From the NCBI GenBank assembly GCA_958295665.1, contig OY282560.1, positions 271,300,177 to 271,364,176 of the forward strand: 64,000 nt of DNA. The letters are read 5' to 3'. The notes under the pieces were generated by a model, which saw only the letters and a program-made list of their open reading frames with translations, ran no database searches and was not told the DNA's origin. This stretch comes from Tipula vernalis (lineage: Eukaryota; Arthropoda; Insecta; Diptera; Tipulidae). Positions 34,200 to 45,099 of the stretch are shown piece by piece (within the stretch, counting starts at the first letter, position 1; every line of letters begins with the position of its first letter). The position numbers were made by a program, and so were the translations under genes.

Positions 34200-36640
34200 T
34201 CAAGTCAAAATGGTAAATACCTTGGTAAAGATTTCAAATGGTTTAAGTGCAATAAGTTTGGGCACATAATGCCAAACTGCAATAAAAAAAAAAAAACGTT
34301 ATCAGTAGCAAAAGACAAGCAACGTAACAAGAATTTACATGAAGTGTTCATCGATGAACGATTGAATCTTGCCATAATAGATATTGCTTCTGATATACAT
34401 TTGAATAATAAGTTCAGATGTATCGAATTAAATTCAGTTAATTTGGCTTTTACGTCAACTAGTTTTAACGGACGTTTTGACGCGGGTGTGGATGCAATGG
34501 TGAAACGTACGGTGTCGTGCTCAATTGAATATCAGATGACTTATTACCAGTCGTATTTTTGTTGGGAACTGACTTCGTATCACAAACAGTCACGATATTC
34601 TCGTCGAGCGGTATGAAGTAAGTGTTTACCAATCGAAGAACAACGTCCAGTAGATTTGAGTTATATTAAGGGTCACAGTGTGAAGCAGGAATTGTTAAAT
34701 TCAATTCATAACTACCAACCAAATCGAACAATTCAGGATACACTAATTACATGTACATCGTTTATCCGCAAGTGAAAGTGAGATAATGCCACAACTTGGC
34801 AAATATGAAAGACGAACTGAAAAGTGTTTCGAGTATCGTAAATTAAAACGTCTAATAGTAAAAGGTACCCTCTTCTAAATATTAAAGAACAATTGATCAA
34901 TTAAGGGACGCGAAATTATACATTGTACTCGATTTAACGAATGATTTTTTTTTTACATATCGATAAGCGATAAGTCGACCAAAACGTCGTTCATTACACC
35001 ATTTGGGAATATGAATTTTACCTTCAGGTAGTTTTTTGGAGTTATTAATTTTACCAAAAATCGTAATTGTTTAATTTAAGTTGGTATGGGAAGTAGCTGC
35101 TAAACATGACCTACTACTAATTAGCAAAATGCCAATTGTTGAAGAGTTTAGTGGATTGCTTTAGGTATATGATTTGTAACAATAATGTCGAACCATTGTA
35201 ATTAAATAAAAAAAGCATTATCAAAATTTCAATCAAAAGCAACTGCAAAGCTTTCTGGGCCTTTGTTATTTCCGTATGTTTGTGAAAGATTTTCCATTAA
35301 TTGCAAAACCGTTGTCAGGCTTACTTAAAAAAGATACTGTATTTAAATTCGAATTCCAGCAACAAGTTGCATTTTAAAAGCTGAAGGAATTATTGACAGA
35401 GCACCCAGTGCTGCAATAAGAATCTGATGATGAAAAAATCCATCCTGTGTACTATTATAGCAGGAAAACCAATTGTCACGAAGAATACTACAGCACCTAC
35501 CAATTAGAGGTGCTACCTATCGCAAAGACACTTACGAAATTTAGGGAATGGTAGAAAGGTAGGGAAATGATAGAAAGGTAAGATAAAAGCTGTACAGAAA
35601 GGCGATTCGGAATTGTTCCCAATTTTCAAAATTTTGAAGATTTCATTTTGAGAAATGCATGTTTATAAAAAGAAGTTGATGGGAATGATGTGTTGGTGGT
35701 ACCTAAGACCATGTATGACCAGGTTATAAGATGTTATCATGACATGAGTCTTTTTGGAGTTCAGAAGACAATCGAGTTGGTGAGAAATTCATCGACTGCT
35801 GTGTTGTATGTATACTGTAGGCGGATTCGCGGTTGCCTTCGTTCGTTCGTTTTGATTTTTTTTTTAATCAATCGTCTACCTTGAAAATAATGTTATTTTT
35901 CGTTCGTGTTCCTTTGGTTGCATACAAAAATTATCAGAATGAATGAACGAACGCAATCGTGAATCCGCCTTAATTAACATAAAAACTAGGAAGAAATATG
36001 GATTACTCCACAAAATACAAAAGGAAACGACTACGTAAGACATATTATATGGATCATGTATGTAATTTGGATAGTTTATAGTCTTATGGTTATCAATAAA
36101 TTGAAATACAAAAGCTAGTATTTGGTAACCTACCAAACGTGATTACTGATAAAGATATGTCACTTACGTCAGCCGAATTTCAGAATTTTTGTTTGGGTGA
36201 AAGAATAACTTACTGTATATAACAACTATGCGTAAACATATGGAAAATGGTCAAGTGGAGCGGTACAATCGTACAGTCGTAGCTCCCGTATCCAAAATGA
36301 TAGACAATAAACCAGATATGTATGTGACATAAACATGTTGGACGTTTGCAAATATGTTTGAATAATTCGTATATTTCAGTTAATTTTTGGTATGCACATG
36401 AGAAGCCCAAAAGACTTAGCGGTTATCGAAGAAATTGATAAAGTAGTCGTGGGAAATTTTATGGAAAATCGACAGCAGCGCGAAGTAGCTCGTGTTAACA
36501 TTACTAAAGCTCAGAATGATTATGAGCGATCCTACAATCAGAAACGAAGAAACGTTCACGATTATCTTATTGGTGATATCGTCACGATCAAGAAGGCCCA
36601 GTTCGAAATGACTCAGTTTTATTCATATAAAAATATTTCA
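34200..36640 (+). pseudogene. Decayed Ty3/gypsy retrotransposon (gag end to integrase)
   Basis: Pieces occur in the expected order on the plus strand, in all three frames. A zinc-knuckle trace (CNKFGHIMPNC) lies near 34249, a protease-end trace (DDLLPVVFLLGTDF) near 34540 and an RT trace (RDAKLYIVLDLTNDFF) near 34897. The RT/RNase H junction (VKDFPLIAKPLSGLLKKDTV) lies near 35284 and RNase H (HPVYYYSRKTNCHEEYYSTY) near 35443. Next come the integrase H2C2 region (VVPKTMYDQVIRCYHD) near 35693, the integrase core (VITDKDMSLTSAEFQNF then NGQVERYNRTV) near 36138-36283, and the integrase C-terminal tail to 36640. Numerous stops and frameshifts. No long terminal repeats were identified. Confidence 0.82.
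35819..35970. mobile_element. Small MITE inside the gypsy integrase remnant
   Basis: The left end AGGCGGATTCGCGGTTGCCT then TCGTTCGTTC is mirrored at the right end (inward AGGCGGATTCACGATTGCGT then TCGTTC). About 152 bases, with no coding content. It separates the integrase zinc-binding part (ends about 35815) from the next integrase piece (about 35975), so it inserted into the already resident gypsy copy. Confidence 0.72.
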
Positions 36641-36646
36641 TTTTAA

Positions 36647-38413
36647 TTTACTACTTTATACACAAAAGGCCTTAAAAACTGGATATTTTGCGTTTTATTG
36701 GCGCAATGTATCTGACTAGTATAAACAACACTTTATGGAAAATGAACTAAAATAAAAAAAAAAAAATTTTTTGGACAAGAATTTTCCTTCACCATTTTCC
36801 AGTAAAAATGAAAATGGGTGATGCTAAAGGGATTTACAGAAGAACATAACATCTTCCATTAACTTACGAGTAACAAGTTTCTTTGTTAATTCTAAAAACA
36901 AGAAAAATTTCAAGTAGTAAATATTGATTGATTAAAAATTTCTTGTCCAAACAAATTTATTTACTTATTACTCCATTTACAATAAAAGCTTGTAACATAC
37001 AAATTATTTATTTTTATTTTGTACTTTTCAGTCTTTATGTAATTTATAATCAATTTTTTATTCAAAGTCTCTAATTAATGTATACTATTGTACTAAGTAT
37101 ACTTAAGTAAAGGGGGTACAATTTAAATAAGACCTTTAAACAATCAACTCAACGAACACTTTTTTAATTAAATCCGAATCCGGAACTCTTGGGTGTTTAA
37201 CCTCTGATATATCACCATGTCTATAATGAGTTACAATGGATTGTTTGCATTGTTCCATTAATTAGACGTATCGATAAATATTGATCATAGCATTGATCTC
37301 ACGACCCCTCGAGTTGAAGTCGACGATTAGTACCACTTCGAGTATTAGAATTTGTTAAAAGTTAACTTTGTTACAATACTCGTATATACGAGTACATAGC
37401 TAAAATTTTTATGTAAAATACCGAAAATTCTTTTCACATACAAAATATAAAATGATATTAAATTTTATTAATATAATTAAGTTTTTCCGATCAGATTGTT
37501 AAAACCGTGCATTGTCATCGAAAGCAAGTATGTATGCAAAATTTGAAAGGAATCGGTTCGGTCGAAGTAGGTTAAAAATTGACAGCAATATTCAGCCCAA
37601 ACAGAGGTTTGAAGTTAAATAAAAGTATTTAAAAACTTTTTATGGAAATTTAATTTCGTTCCAGTAACTAGGAACACTATTTTAAATGAATGGTTTGTTG
37701 GTACAAAGATGAGTTTGGTTTATTATAATTTTGTCTAGAATCGATTCGAAGAATTTGGGATCTAGAAGCTCAACAATTTTTAATTTAAAAATATATGCCT
37801 ATTTGAATTTAATATTTTATGTCAGAGATGCGAATCTGCAAAACTGGGTTCAGGTTCAGGTTGAACAAAAACAAAAGAATTATCGGAAAAACAAAAAAAA
37901 AAAAAAAATGTTCGTTTACTTCAGGAATAAATTCTTCTTTATGCTGCATACTCGAAAACTTAGTTTAGTTAATTAATTTTTGAAAAAAGATGAGAAAAAA
38001 TTGATTCCGTCAAGATATTCTGTTTGGTTGCAAAATTACCAAAAACAGTTACTGTCGGCAGTTTTCGAGTAAACGGCAAATGAAAGCTACTTGTTGTGTC
38101 CTGATAATGTTATTTTCAACGAATGTTGTAATAATATGCATCTGAACAACTAAAAAACTAAAAGAATTCAATAGCATAAAGTTATAAAATAAAATTGACA
38201 TAATAGCTACTTCATTATTATCAGAAGAACATCTTTAAAATTAAATTCTCGATGTATTTGTTCAGAAATTTCTCCGTGTTGGTTAAAATTAAAAATAAAA
38301 AAATTTATTAATTATAAATAATTTTGTAACTGTTAAATTTTTCTTGGTTTTAAAAAATATGTGAACCGGAATGGGATTAGAGTTCAGGTTCGGGTTCGAT
38401 TTGCAGCTCTGGC
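36647..38413. other. AT-rich stretch, nothing recognised
   Basis: No coding or repeat structure was supported. A short frame at 37731 has no motif. Confidence 0.45.
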
Positions 38414-38540
38414 GGGCTATTTGGGAATTCGATTCGAACGTGATCGAGACTTCGATGTATAAGATTCATATTTGATTTAAATAAGAAACGAATGAATCTC
38501 GAAGACTCGATCACGTTCGAATCGAATTCCCAAATAGCCC
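38414..38540. mobile_element. Hairpin MITE, 127 bp
   Basis: The arms GGGCTATTTGGGAATTCGAT then TCGAACGTGATCGAGACTTC are mirrored almost perfectly up to 38540, leaving a short spacer. There is no coding capacity and the target duplication is not resolved. Confidence 0.72.
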
Positions 38541-39117
38541 AATGTTTATTTAAATTTTAGATTTTGTCAGGTTTGAAAATTTTTGATTTCCTTAAAAATG
38601 CCGTGTTTCTTCAATGGACCTTCAATGTATTCAATTCTAAGCCCCCTTTAAATGTGCGGTGTAATTTCATAATTTTAATATAATCAATCTAAATAAGGGT
38701 AAATAAGAAAATGACAATGGCCCACAACAGAAATTTTCTACAATAATTTTGCAGCATGTTGAGTGAAAAAACTTTAAAATTCAATTTCAGTAAAAGTCAA
38801 AAACAAATGACAATAAAGTTCCTGCAGGCTATATTTTATATTGAAAAAATTGATTGGGGTTCGTTTTTGGACAAATTAAATTATATGAATATACTAAATG
38901 CTTACTTGGTGTCTAATTCGCTTAGCTGCTGAAGATATTACTGCTATATGATTCTTAAAATGTAAGATATTAGGCTGATCCAGTAATTAAGATCTACTTT
39001 GAAATGTAGAACTTTCTCACTTGTGGACGTGTAGATGTGCTGGATCTAAAATCTACATTTTAGTTGGGTATGGAGATTTCGAATTTGAGATGATACGTAA
39101 AGGGCAAAAGTCGACTT
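38541..39117. other. AT-rich stretch, nothing recognised
   Basis: No feature was supported. Confidence 0.4.
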
Positions 39118-39990
39118 TTTTTATTTTTATTTATTTAGCTATCACCAAATTATACAACTGGTTACATTATTAAAAAATTTAATAAAATTTTATAATTGAA
39201 ATATTTCCAAATTTACCAATAATCTAAAATATGCTTCGACATCAATTCCCTAGATAGATTAACGCCAAAAGCTGAACGAATTTTGTTTAAAGAAGCTGAT
39301 GAATGAAAAACCGGCTCACATTTATCATAGTTTTGACTACAAAGCGGCAGCTTGATTTGCAAATCTTTATCATGCAGCACACGTTAAATGCTAGTAAGTC
39401 ACGAACATTGTGCTAATTTCAATCCTACGAATAAAGAGGGTTCAATAATTATTAATTTGCATATACCGCTGTACGCTGGTTGAATTTCTATGTAGCGTTG
39501 ACCGAACATGCGAAACGTATAAAGTTTTAATCACATAAGGATCATGAAAACCTTTAGAAAACTTTTTACCAATCCCTCTAAACAATAAGCTTATGAAACG
39601 ATAGGTTCGAAGTATGTAAAAGTTATACCTAAATTCTTAAACGTATCGACACTTTCAATAATGCAACCATCAAAAAAGTAATCGTAAGCAGAGGGTGAGC
39701 GTAATCAAATAAACACATTATGTTGCATTTGGAGATGTTTAGCATTAAATTATGCGATGTACAAAAGGCTTTGAAGCTTATCAGATTAGATTGGAAGTCT
39801 AGTGCATCATTTTCGAAAGAAACAGTTTTGAAAATTTTAATGTCGTCCTCATAAATTAGAATTTCGGAGTAACTCAGAGAATTTATCACATCATTTGCGA
39901 AAAGAATGCGGAGCATGGGGCCCAAATGACTACCTTGAGGGACCCCTGAAGAAACATCAATCACTTTTCAAGTGAAACTACCAATTTGAG
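39118..39990 (-). mobile_element. 5'-truncated LINE 3' end (CR1/Jockey-like reverse transcriptase remnant)
   Basis: The minus strand has SSGVPQGSHLGPMLRILFAN (RT motif B region) and ILIYEDDIKIF, where the catalytic YADD reads YEDD, then LMLNISKCNIMCL. A frameshift near 39650 is followed by C-terminal traces (HVRSTLHRNST, RIEI). The element ends on the minus strand in an AATAAATAAAAATAAAAAAA tail (39118-39140). The usual 5' truncation is seen. The clade is not certain. Confidence 0.78.
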
Positions 39991-40287
39991 TTTTCAATTC
40001 TTAAGACCTAATTCAAATAGCAATTAGCAAGCCATATTACAGCAGCAAAAAATACAAAATACGTAATTTTTAGTAAGATTTGTTGCATTCAGCACATGAA
40101 ATGTTTGAGACCTATTATTTTGTGCTGGATGCGCCCAGTCTGAAGAAGTTTTTATATTTTCGATATTTTGTATCAAAAAATCGAGAAACTGTAAAAATTC
40201 GCTAGCATGTAGGGAGGCAAAATCAGATTAAGATTAAACGGGTTTCGGTTAATCATTCCGATATTAAACGATTTTTACCAAATATAA

Positions 40288-40504
40288 TACACCCATCCCT
40301 CGATTTACGAAATCTCTTTTTACGAATTTTCGGAAAATTTACAAAAAATTCGGTTAGCGAAATTTCGATTTACGCCTATTATTCGCTTAACGAATTAATT
40401 CGTCCCAAAAAAATCCACGTAAATCGAAATTTCGTTAACTGAATTTTTCGTAAATTGTCCGAAAATTCGTAAAAAGGTATTTCGTAAATTGAGGGATGGG
40501 TGTA
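40288..40504. mobile_element. Palindromic MITE flanked by TA
   Basis: The arms start CACCCATCCCTCGATTTACG and continue as imperfect inverted copies for about 90 bases each. TA flanks both ends (40288-40289 and 40503-40504), as in Tc1/mariner-type insertions. No coding content. Confidence 0.75.
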
Positions 40505-42003
40505 TTTATACTGAATTATTTATTAAATATTGTACAAAAAATTGGCACGAAAGAATTAGAATCTGCAAGCAATTTGACAGCGACTTTTAGTTAATTATAA
40601 TCTATCCACATTTCAATTTCACCTATTATACAGTTACCTCTGCCTGTCGATTATGTATGTCTCGTATTTCGAGTTACAGTTTGGGGTGGGCAACGCGATT
40701 ATGTAACCAGTCCTTATTAGGCCAGTGCAATCTTGGATTACGAGAACTCAAAATTTCTTATACAATCATTTCTTATAGAAACTCTCTCATAATATTTATA
40801 CTTAATTAACACCCCGGCATCTCGATTTCGGGATTTGGCTGCTTTTAAAGTTTTTTTTAGAATTATCTTAATACGAACAATTAGAACTTTTTAACGGTAT
40901 ATTGCATAATATTACCTATTTAATAGTCATTCTCGTGGTTTTATGTGATTATTGAGCTCAGTCGGGGTTTATTTGGTGTTAAGCGTTTTGTATCTAGACA
41001 TTATTCGAGATTTTATATTTTTCGACATTGTTCGAGTTTAGTTTGGATTGAAAAGTAAAAGCGCACGCACGCACATTGATTCGTAAGATTCGCGAAATTT
41101 GAGATTTTTGGACGAATATAGGTATATATAGATAACTGACTTTGAATAGCGTTAAGTTGTTTAGCGCCTCTAATTTATTCGAGATTATCAAAATTATATA
41201 AAATTTCCGAAATTATTCCAGGATGCAGTTATTTTTCCGAGAAAGAGGTTTATTGCTTTTGAATTGCTTTGATATTTTTCAAAATTATACAAAACCTTCA
41301 TTTATTCTGAGCTAGTGACAATCGAGACTTTCGATATTTTCTAGGATGTTTGAACATTTTTGAGCTTATTGTTCAAAATTTTATAGTCTTCGATATTATT
41401 CGAAAGTTCTGATGTCATTTTCAATAATATTCGAGTATGAGCTTGGAGTTGCTGGAAGCCTCATGTTGAAAAATTGGAAGGCTCATATTGAAAAATTGAA
41501 GAAAAGTCTTGTGCTGGCTAATTTCATTAAGTTTCATTTGAAATATTGAAAATGGTATATTTCTCATTAATTGATTATCTTTGATAATATGGATTAATTG
41601 GCTGGGGTGGAACTTAGAGAAGCTCACTCAGACCGATAATGAACATCCAAAAACACATAATTCGTGTGATAAACTTCAAAAATAGAAGAACCCACACTAA
41701 TGGGCTCTTTCTAAAAGATATGATATTACCGATGGGCAATTTGTATATGTTTAAGGTGTTAAAGTTATTTTTTATATACACGAATTTTTCCTAAAATACA
41801 AAACAAATATTTTAGGAATTTTTTAAGAAAAACTTCACGGGTTATTGGAAAATTGTGAAATATTTCCAATTTCAAGATAAATATGAAAGTGTCAGTGTAA
41901 ATAATACATAAAATTCATAATAAATAGAAATGTATATTTTTTTATTCGTGTATTACGTTTCTTACTAAACAAATATTACTTATAAAACATTAAAACGTTA
42001 TGT
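40505..42003. other. Unassigned stretch
   Basis: Open frames of 65-68 codons on the minus strand (40994-41191 and 41421-41627) lack motifs. Repeated ATTATTCGAG/TTTTCGATATT-like words near 41000-41400 give a loosely repetitive feel but no clear unit. Confidence 0.4.
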
Positions 42004-43070
42004 TAGGTGTGCAAGTAGAAACTCGGCTTTTTTTTGGTCAAATTCAACTTTATTGAAAATATACTTGTTATATACAAAGGTTAATTATCGAAATATTCAC
42101 CATTACTATCTATGGTACTTTGACATCTATTGGGTAGTTGATGGATGCCCTCGTGTTAGAAACTTGGTTGTTTGGAGACACAATATTCATCGAGCCATTT
42201 TCGGACATCTTCAATTTTCGAGAATCGCTGGTCAGTCAAATAAAACTGCATCGATCTAAACAAATAGTATTTGGAAGGGGACAAGTCAGGAAAATGGGCC
42301 GCATGCGGGAGAACTTCCCAGCCCAAGTCGAAGATCACTTCCCGGGTTGCTTTTGCTGTATGTAGGGCAAGTGTTGTCATGAAGCAACATGACAGATCGC
42401 TTTCGTTGGCCCATGAATGATCCTTTTACCTCCAGAGCATCATTTAATTTGATCAATTGGGCCTGATAACGTTCAGCTGTAACAATTTGACCATGGCATG
42501 AATATTCATTTTTGCCCATGCTTTTCTGCGTTTAGGATTATCGTACAAGATCCACTTTTCATCACCCGTAATGATTTTGTGCCAAAAGTTCTTTCTTTTG
42601 TACCGAGAAAGCAAATTCAAACAAATATTGACTCTGCGATTTTTGTTCTCATCGGTTAGGTCATGAGGAACCCATTTTCCTTTCATATGGATATTTCCCA
42701 TTGCATGCAATCGAAGTGATATTGCTTGATGAGTAATTTCTAAATGTTCTGCAAGTTTTTTTGAGTTTTATATGGATTTTCATCCAGTAAAACTTTAAAT
42801 TCTTCGTCTTCAAATTATTTTACTGCACCTGGACGTGGATCGTCCTAAAGACTAAAATTGACATGATGAAATCTTGCAAACCACTATTTTACTATTGAAT
42901 GACTCATAGCATGTTTACCCAAAGTAAAATTAATCAATTTCATAGCTTGAGCAGCATTTTTTTCCTTTGAAAACAGAATAGAATGCAACAATGTAAATAT
43001 TGCTTATCGACATCCATCTCTTGAAATTAATGCTCCCGGAACAACAGCTTGTAAATTACTCAAACTTTTG
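42004..43070 (-). mobile_element. Mariner transposon, inactivated
   Basis: Bounds are approximate: a TTAGGTGTGCAAGTAGAAAC end at 42004 and a TTAGTCTTTGCTGTTTTTAT end on the opposite side near 43070. The two ends agree poorly beyond TTAG, so the inverted repeats have decayed or the true right end is slightly off. The contents are one transposase gene (42081-43017). Confidence 0.6.
42081..43017 (-). pseudogene. Mariner transposase
   Basis: From ATG at 43017 the minus strand reads MDVDKQYLHCCILFCFQRKK, then an HTH region with KWWFARFHHVNFSL. It continues with LTDENKNRRVNICLNLL, ITGDEKWILYDNPKRRKAW (first catalytic Asp in GDE), LLHDNTCPT (second Asp) and FPDLSPSKYYLFRSMQ, where the third catalytic Asp (normally SDYHLF) reads Lys, and ends NRCQSTIDSNGEYFDN. 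Several frameshifts (near 42160, 42290-42380 and 42460) and an in-frame stop break it. The length of ~312 codons is a little under the usual ~345. Dead copy. Confidence 0.88.
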
Positions 43071-43905
43071 TCATAAAAACAGCAAAGACTAAGCAACATA
43101 TATCCAAAATTGTGGGCGATTTGGAAATTTTTCCGGAAAACTCGATATACGATAATTCTCTGTAGAATATTCAAAACCCGTTAATCCTAAGTGCCTGGGA
43201 CCACAGAATTTTTTAAAATTGATTTATTTTCTGTTGGATAGATCGCAGTCCACTCCAAATAAATTTCCGTTAGAATAGCTAGTGCTTAGGAACTCCAGGA
43301 AAATTTCGGGAAACTCGATATACGATAATTCTCATGTGTTATATATTTTGCTTATAATTCTACTTCACTTTGCAAATTGCAAATGAATAAATAAAATTTT
43401 ATGATTCCTTATCGTTTAGTTTTACTAATAGTCTGAAATTTTTAGTTGTTGTTGTAGTTGTAGATTACTTATAGTACTTGATTTTTTTTTTTAAATTATT
43501 AAAATCTTGTTTATTAACTAAAAATAGCGATGGAGTTGAAGAGTTATTCGAAGTTTGCGAATAGATCTGCTTGCTTATGTCTTATTGTTATTTATTAAAC
43601 ACTAAATTAATAATTTAGAAAAATTAAATATTCGTATCTAAACGCAACCAACTTTTCTATAATTTAATGCAATTTTTTATTTTAACTAGTTACTCCGAAA
43701 CCTTTTTGTTTGCAATCAGAAGTATACTAAATATTTATTTATTTCTTTTCAATAAGCTATGGATGATTATCTTTGAATTTTCCAAATTGGTTTCGGCCAA
43801 ACAAGTAATCACCCGATAAGTGTTTTGTTGTCTTAATGGTAAGCAGGTGGCACCACTATAAGCCCATATCATCTCAGCTAGCTATGGTCACCGCCTGATT
43901 AATTA
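43071..43905. other. Unassigned stretch with a short direct repeat
   Basis: AACTCGATATACGATAATTC occurs at about 43139 and again at about 43314, 175 bases apart, with GGAAA before each. Nothing else was recognised. Confidence 0.45.
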
Positions 43906-45006
43906 TTTTTCTAATCTTAGGCCAGTTATAAATAGGCTTAGGATGCTTAGGTAAAAAATATTTTTTTTTTGGGGAAATCCAAACCAGAAATTTGTTGGAT
44001 AATCTTAAAAGCGAATGAGCCACACACACATGTTACCACATATTTTTAAATATTTTGGCATAATCATATATTTTTACATACTATATTTCCATTTATTTCA
44101 CGTTTCACCACATATGTTATGGTTTATTCCAAATATTTTTACAAATATTTTTTTTAGAAGTTAGAAATTTTTCAGTTTGGCCTAAACTCCGCTAATTAAA
44201 ATACATGTCTCAAATAAACGTCAAATTAAAATACATATCTCAATAGTTTACTGCACATTATTTGACGATCCGGAGTTCTTCTCCGTATTGTTTTTATTCG
44301 TTAACGTATGTACCTTTATCAAAAATGAAATAATTCACGTTGTAACATTTATCTGGTTAAAAGGCAAAATATGGAAATGTATGTAACAGAATTCATCGAA
44401 ATTTCAATGAAGCGTTAAAATTCGCTAAACTATAAGAAAGTAGCAACAGTTTTAATGTTATTCATATTCAAAATGGACTTGAACGAAAACCAATTTTTAA
44501 TCCGAAAAGTTCCAAGTTAAATATTATATGTTCGAGGGAAATGTTGAAAGTAAATTTGATTAAAAATTAAATTAAAATAAAATCTAAAGGTAAAAAAATT
44601 AGCTTCAATTTCAACTTGGACGTAATGATTGTGAATGAAATTTTAAGTAGAATAATTAGGCAAAATTTTAAATTTAATTTAGAAATGAAATTAACTCAGA
44701 ATTCAAACATGAATTTTAGTAAAATATTGAGTGCCATTTACGTGAGAAAAGTTAACACATCGTCAACATACGTTTGAGAATTTCAACATATCGTATAAAA
44801 AATCGGAATTTCGAGCAAAAATCTGAATGAGAATTTGAATTCCCAAATGTAATTAAATAAGTTCTTGAGTATGAACTTAAATTGGATTTAACAATTTAAA
44901 AATTGAATTAGAATTACAAACTAGATTTAAACAACATCTTGTGTTTAATATGTATTAAAACGAATCGTAGTTTTCAGCAGAACATTAAATAGAAAATATA
45001 TATATA

Positions 45007-45099
<93 letters not shown>

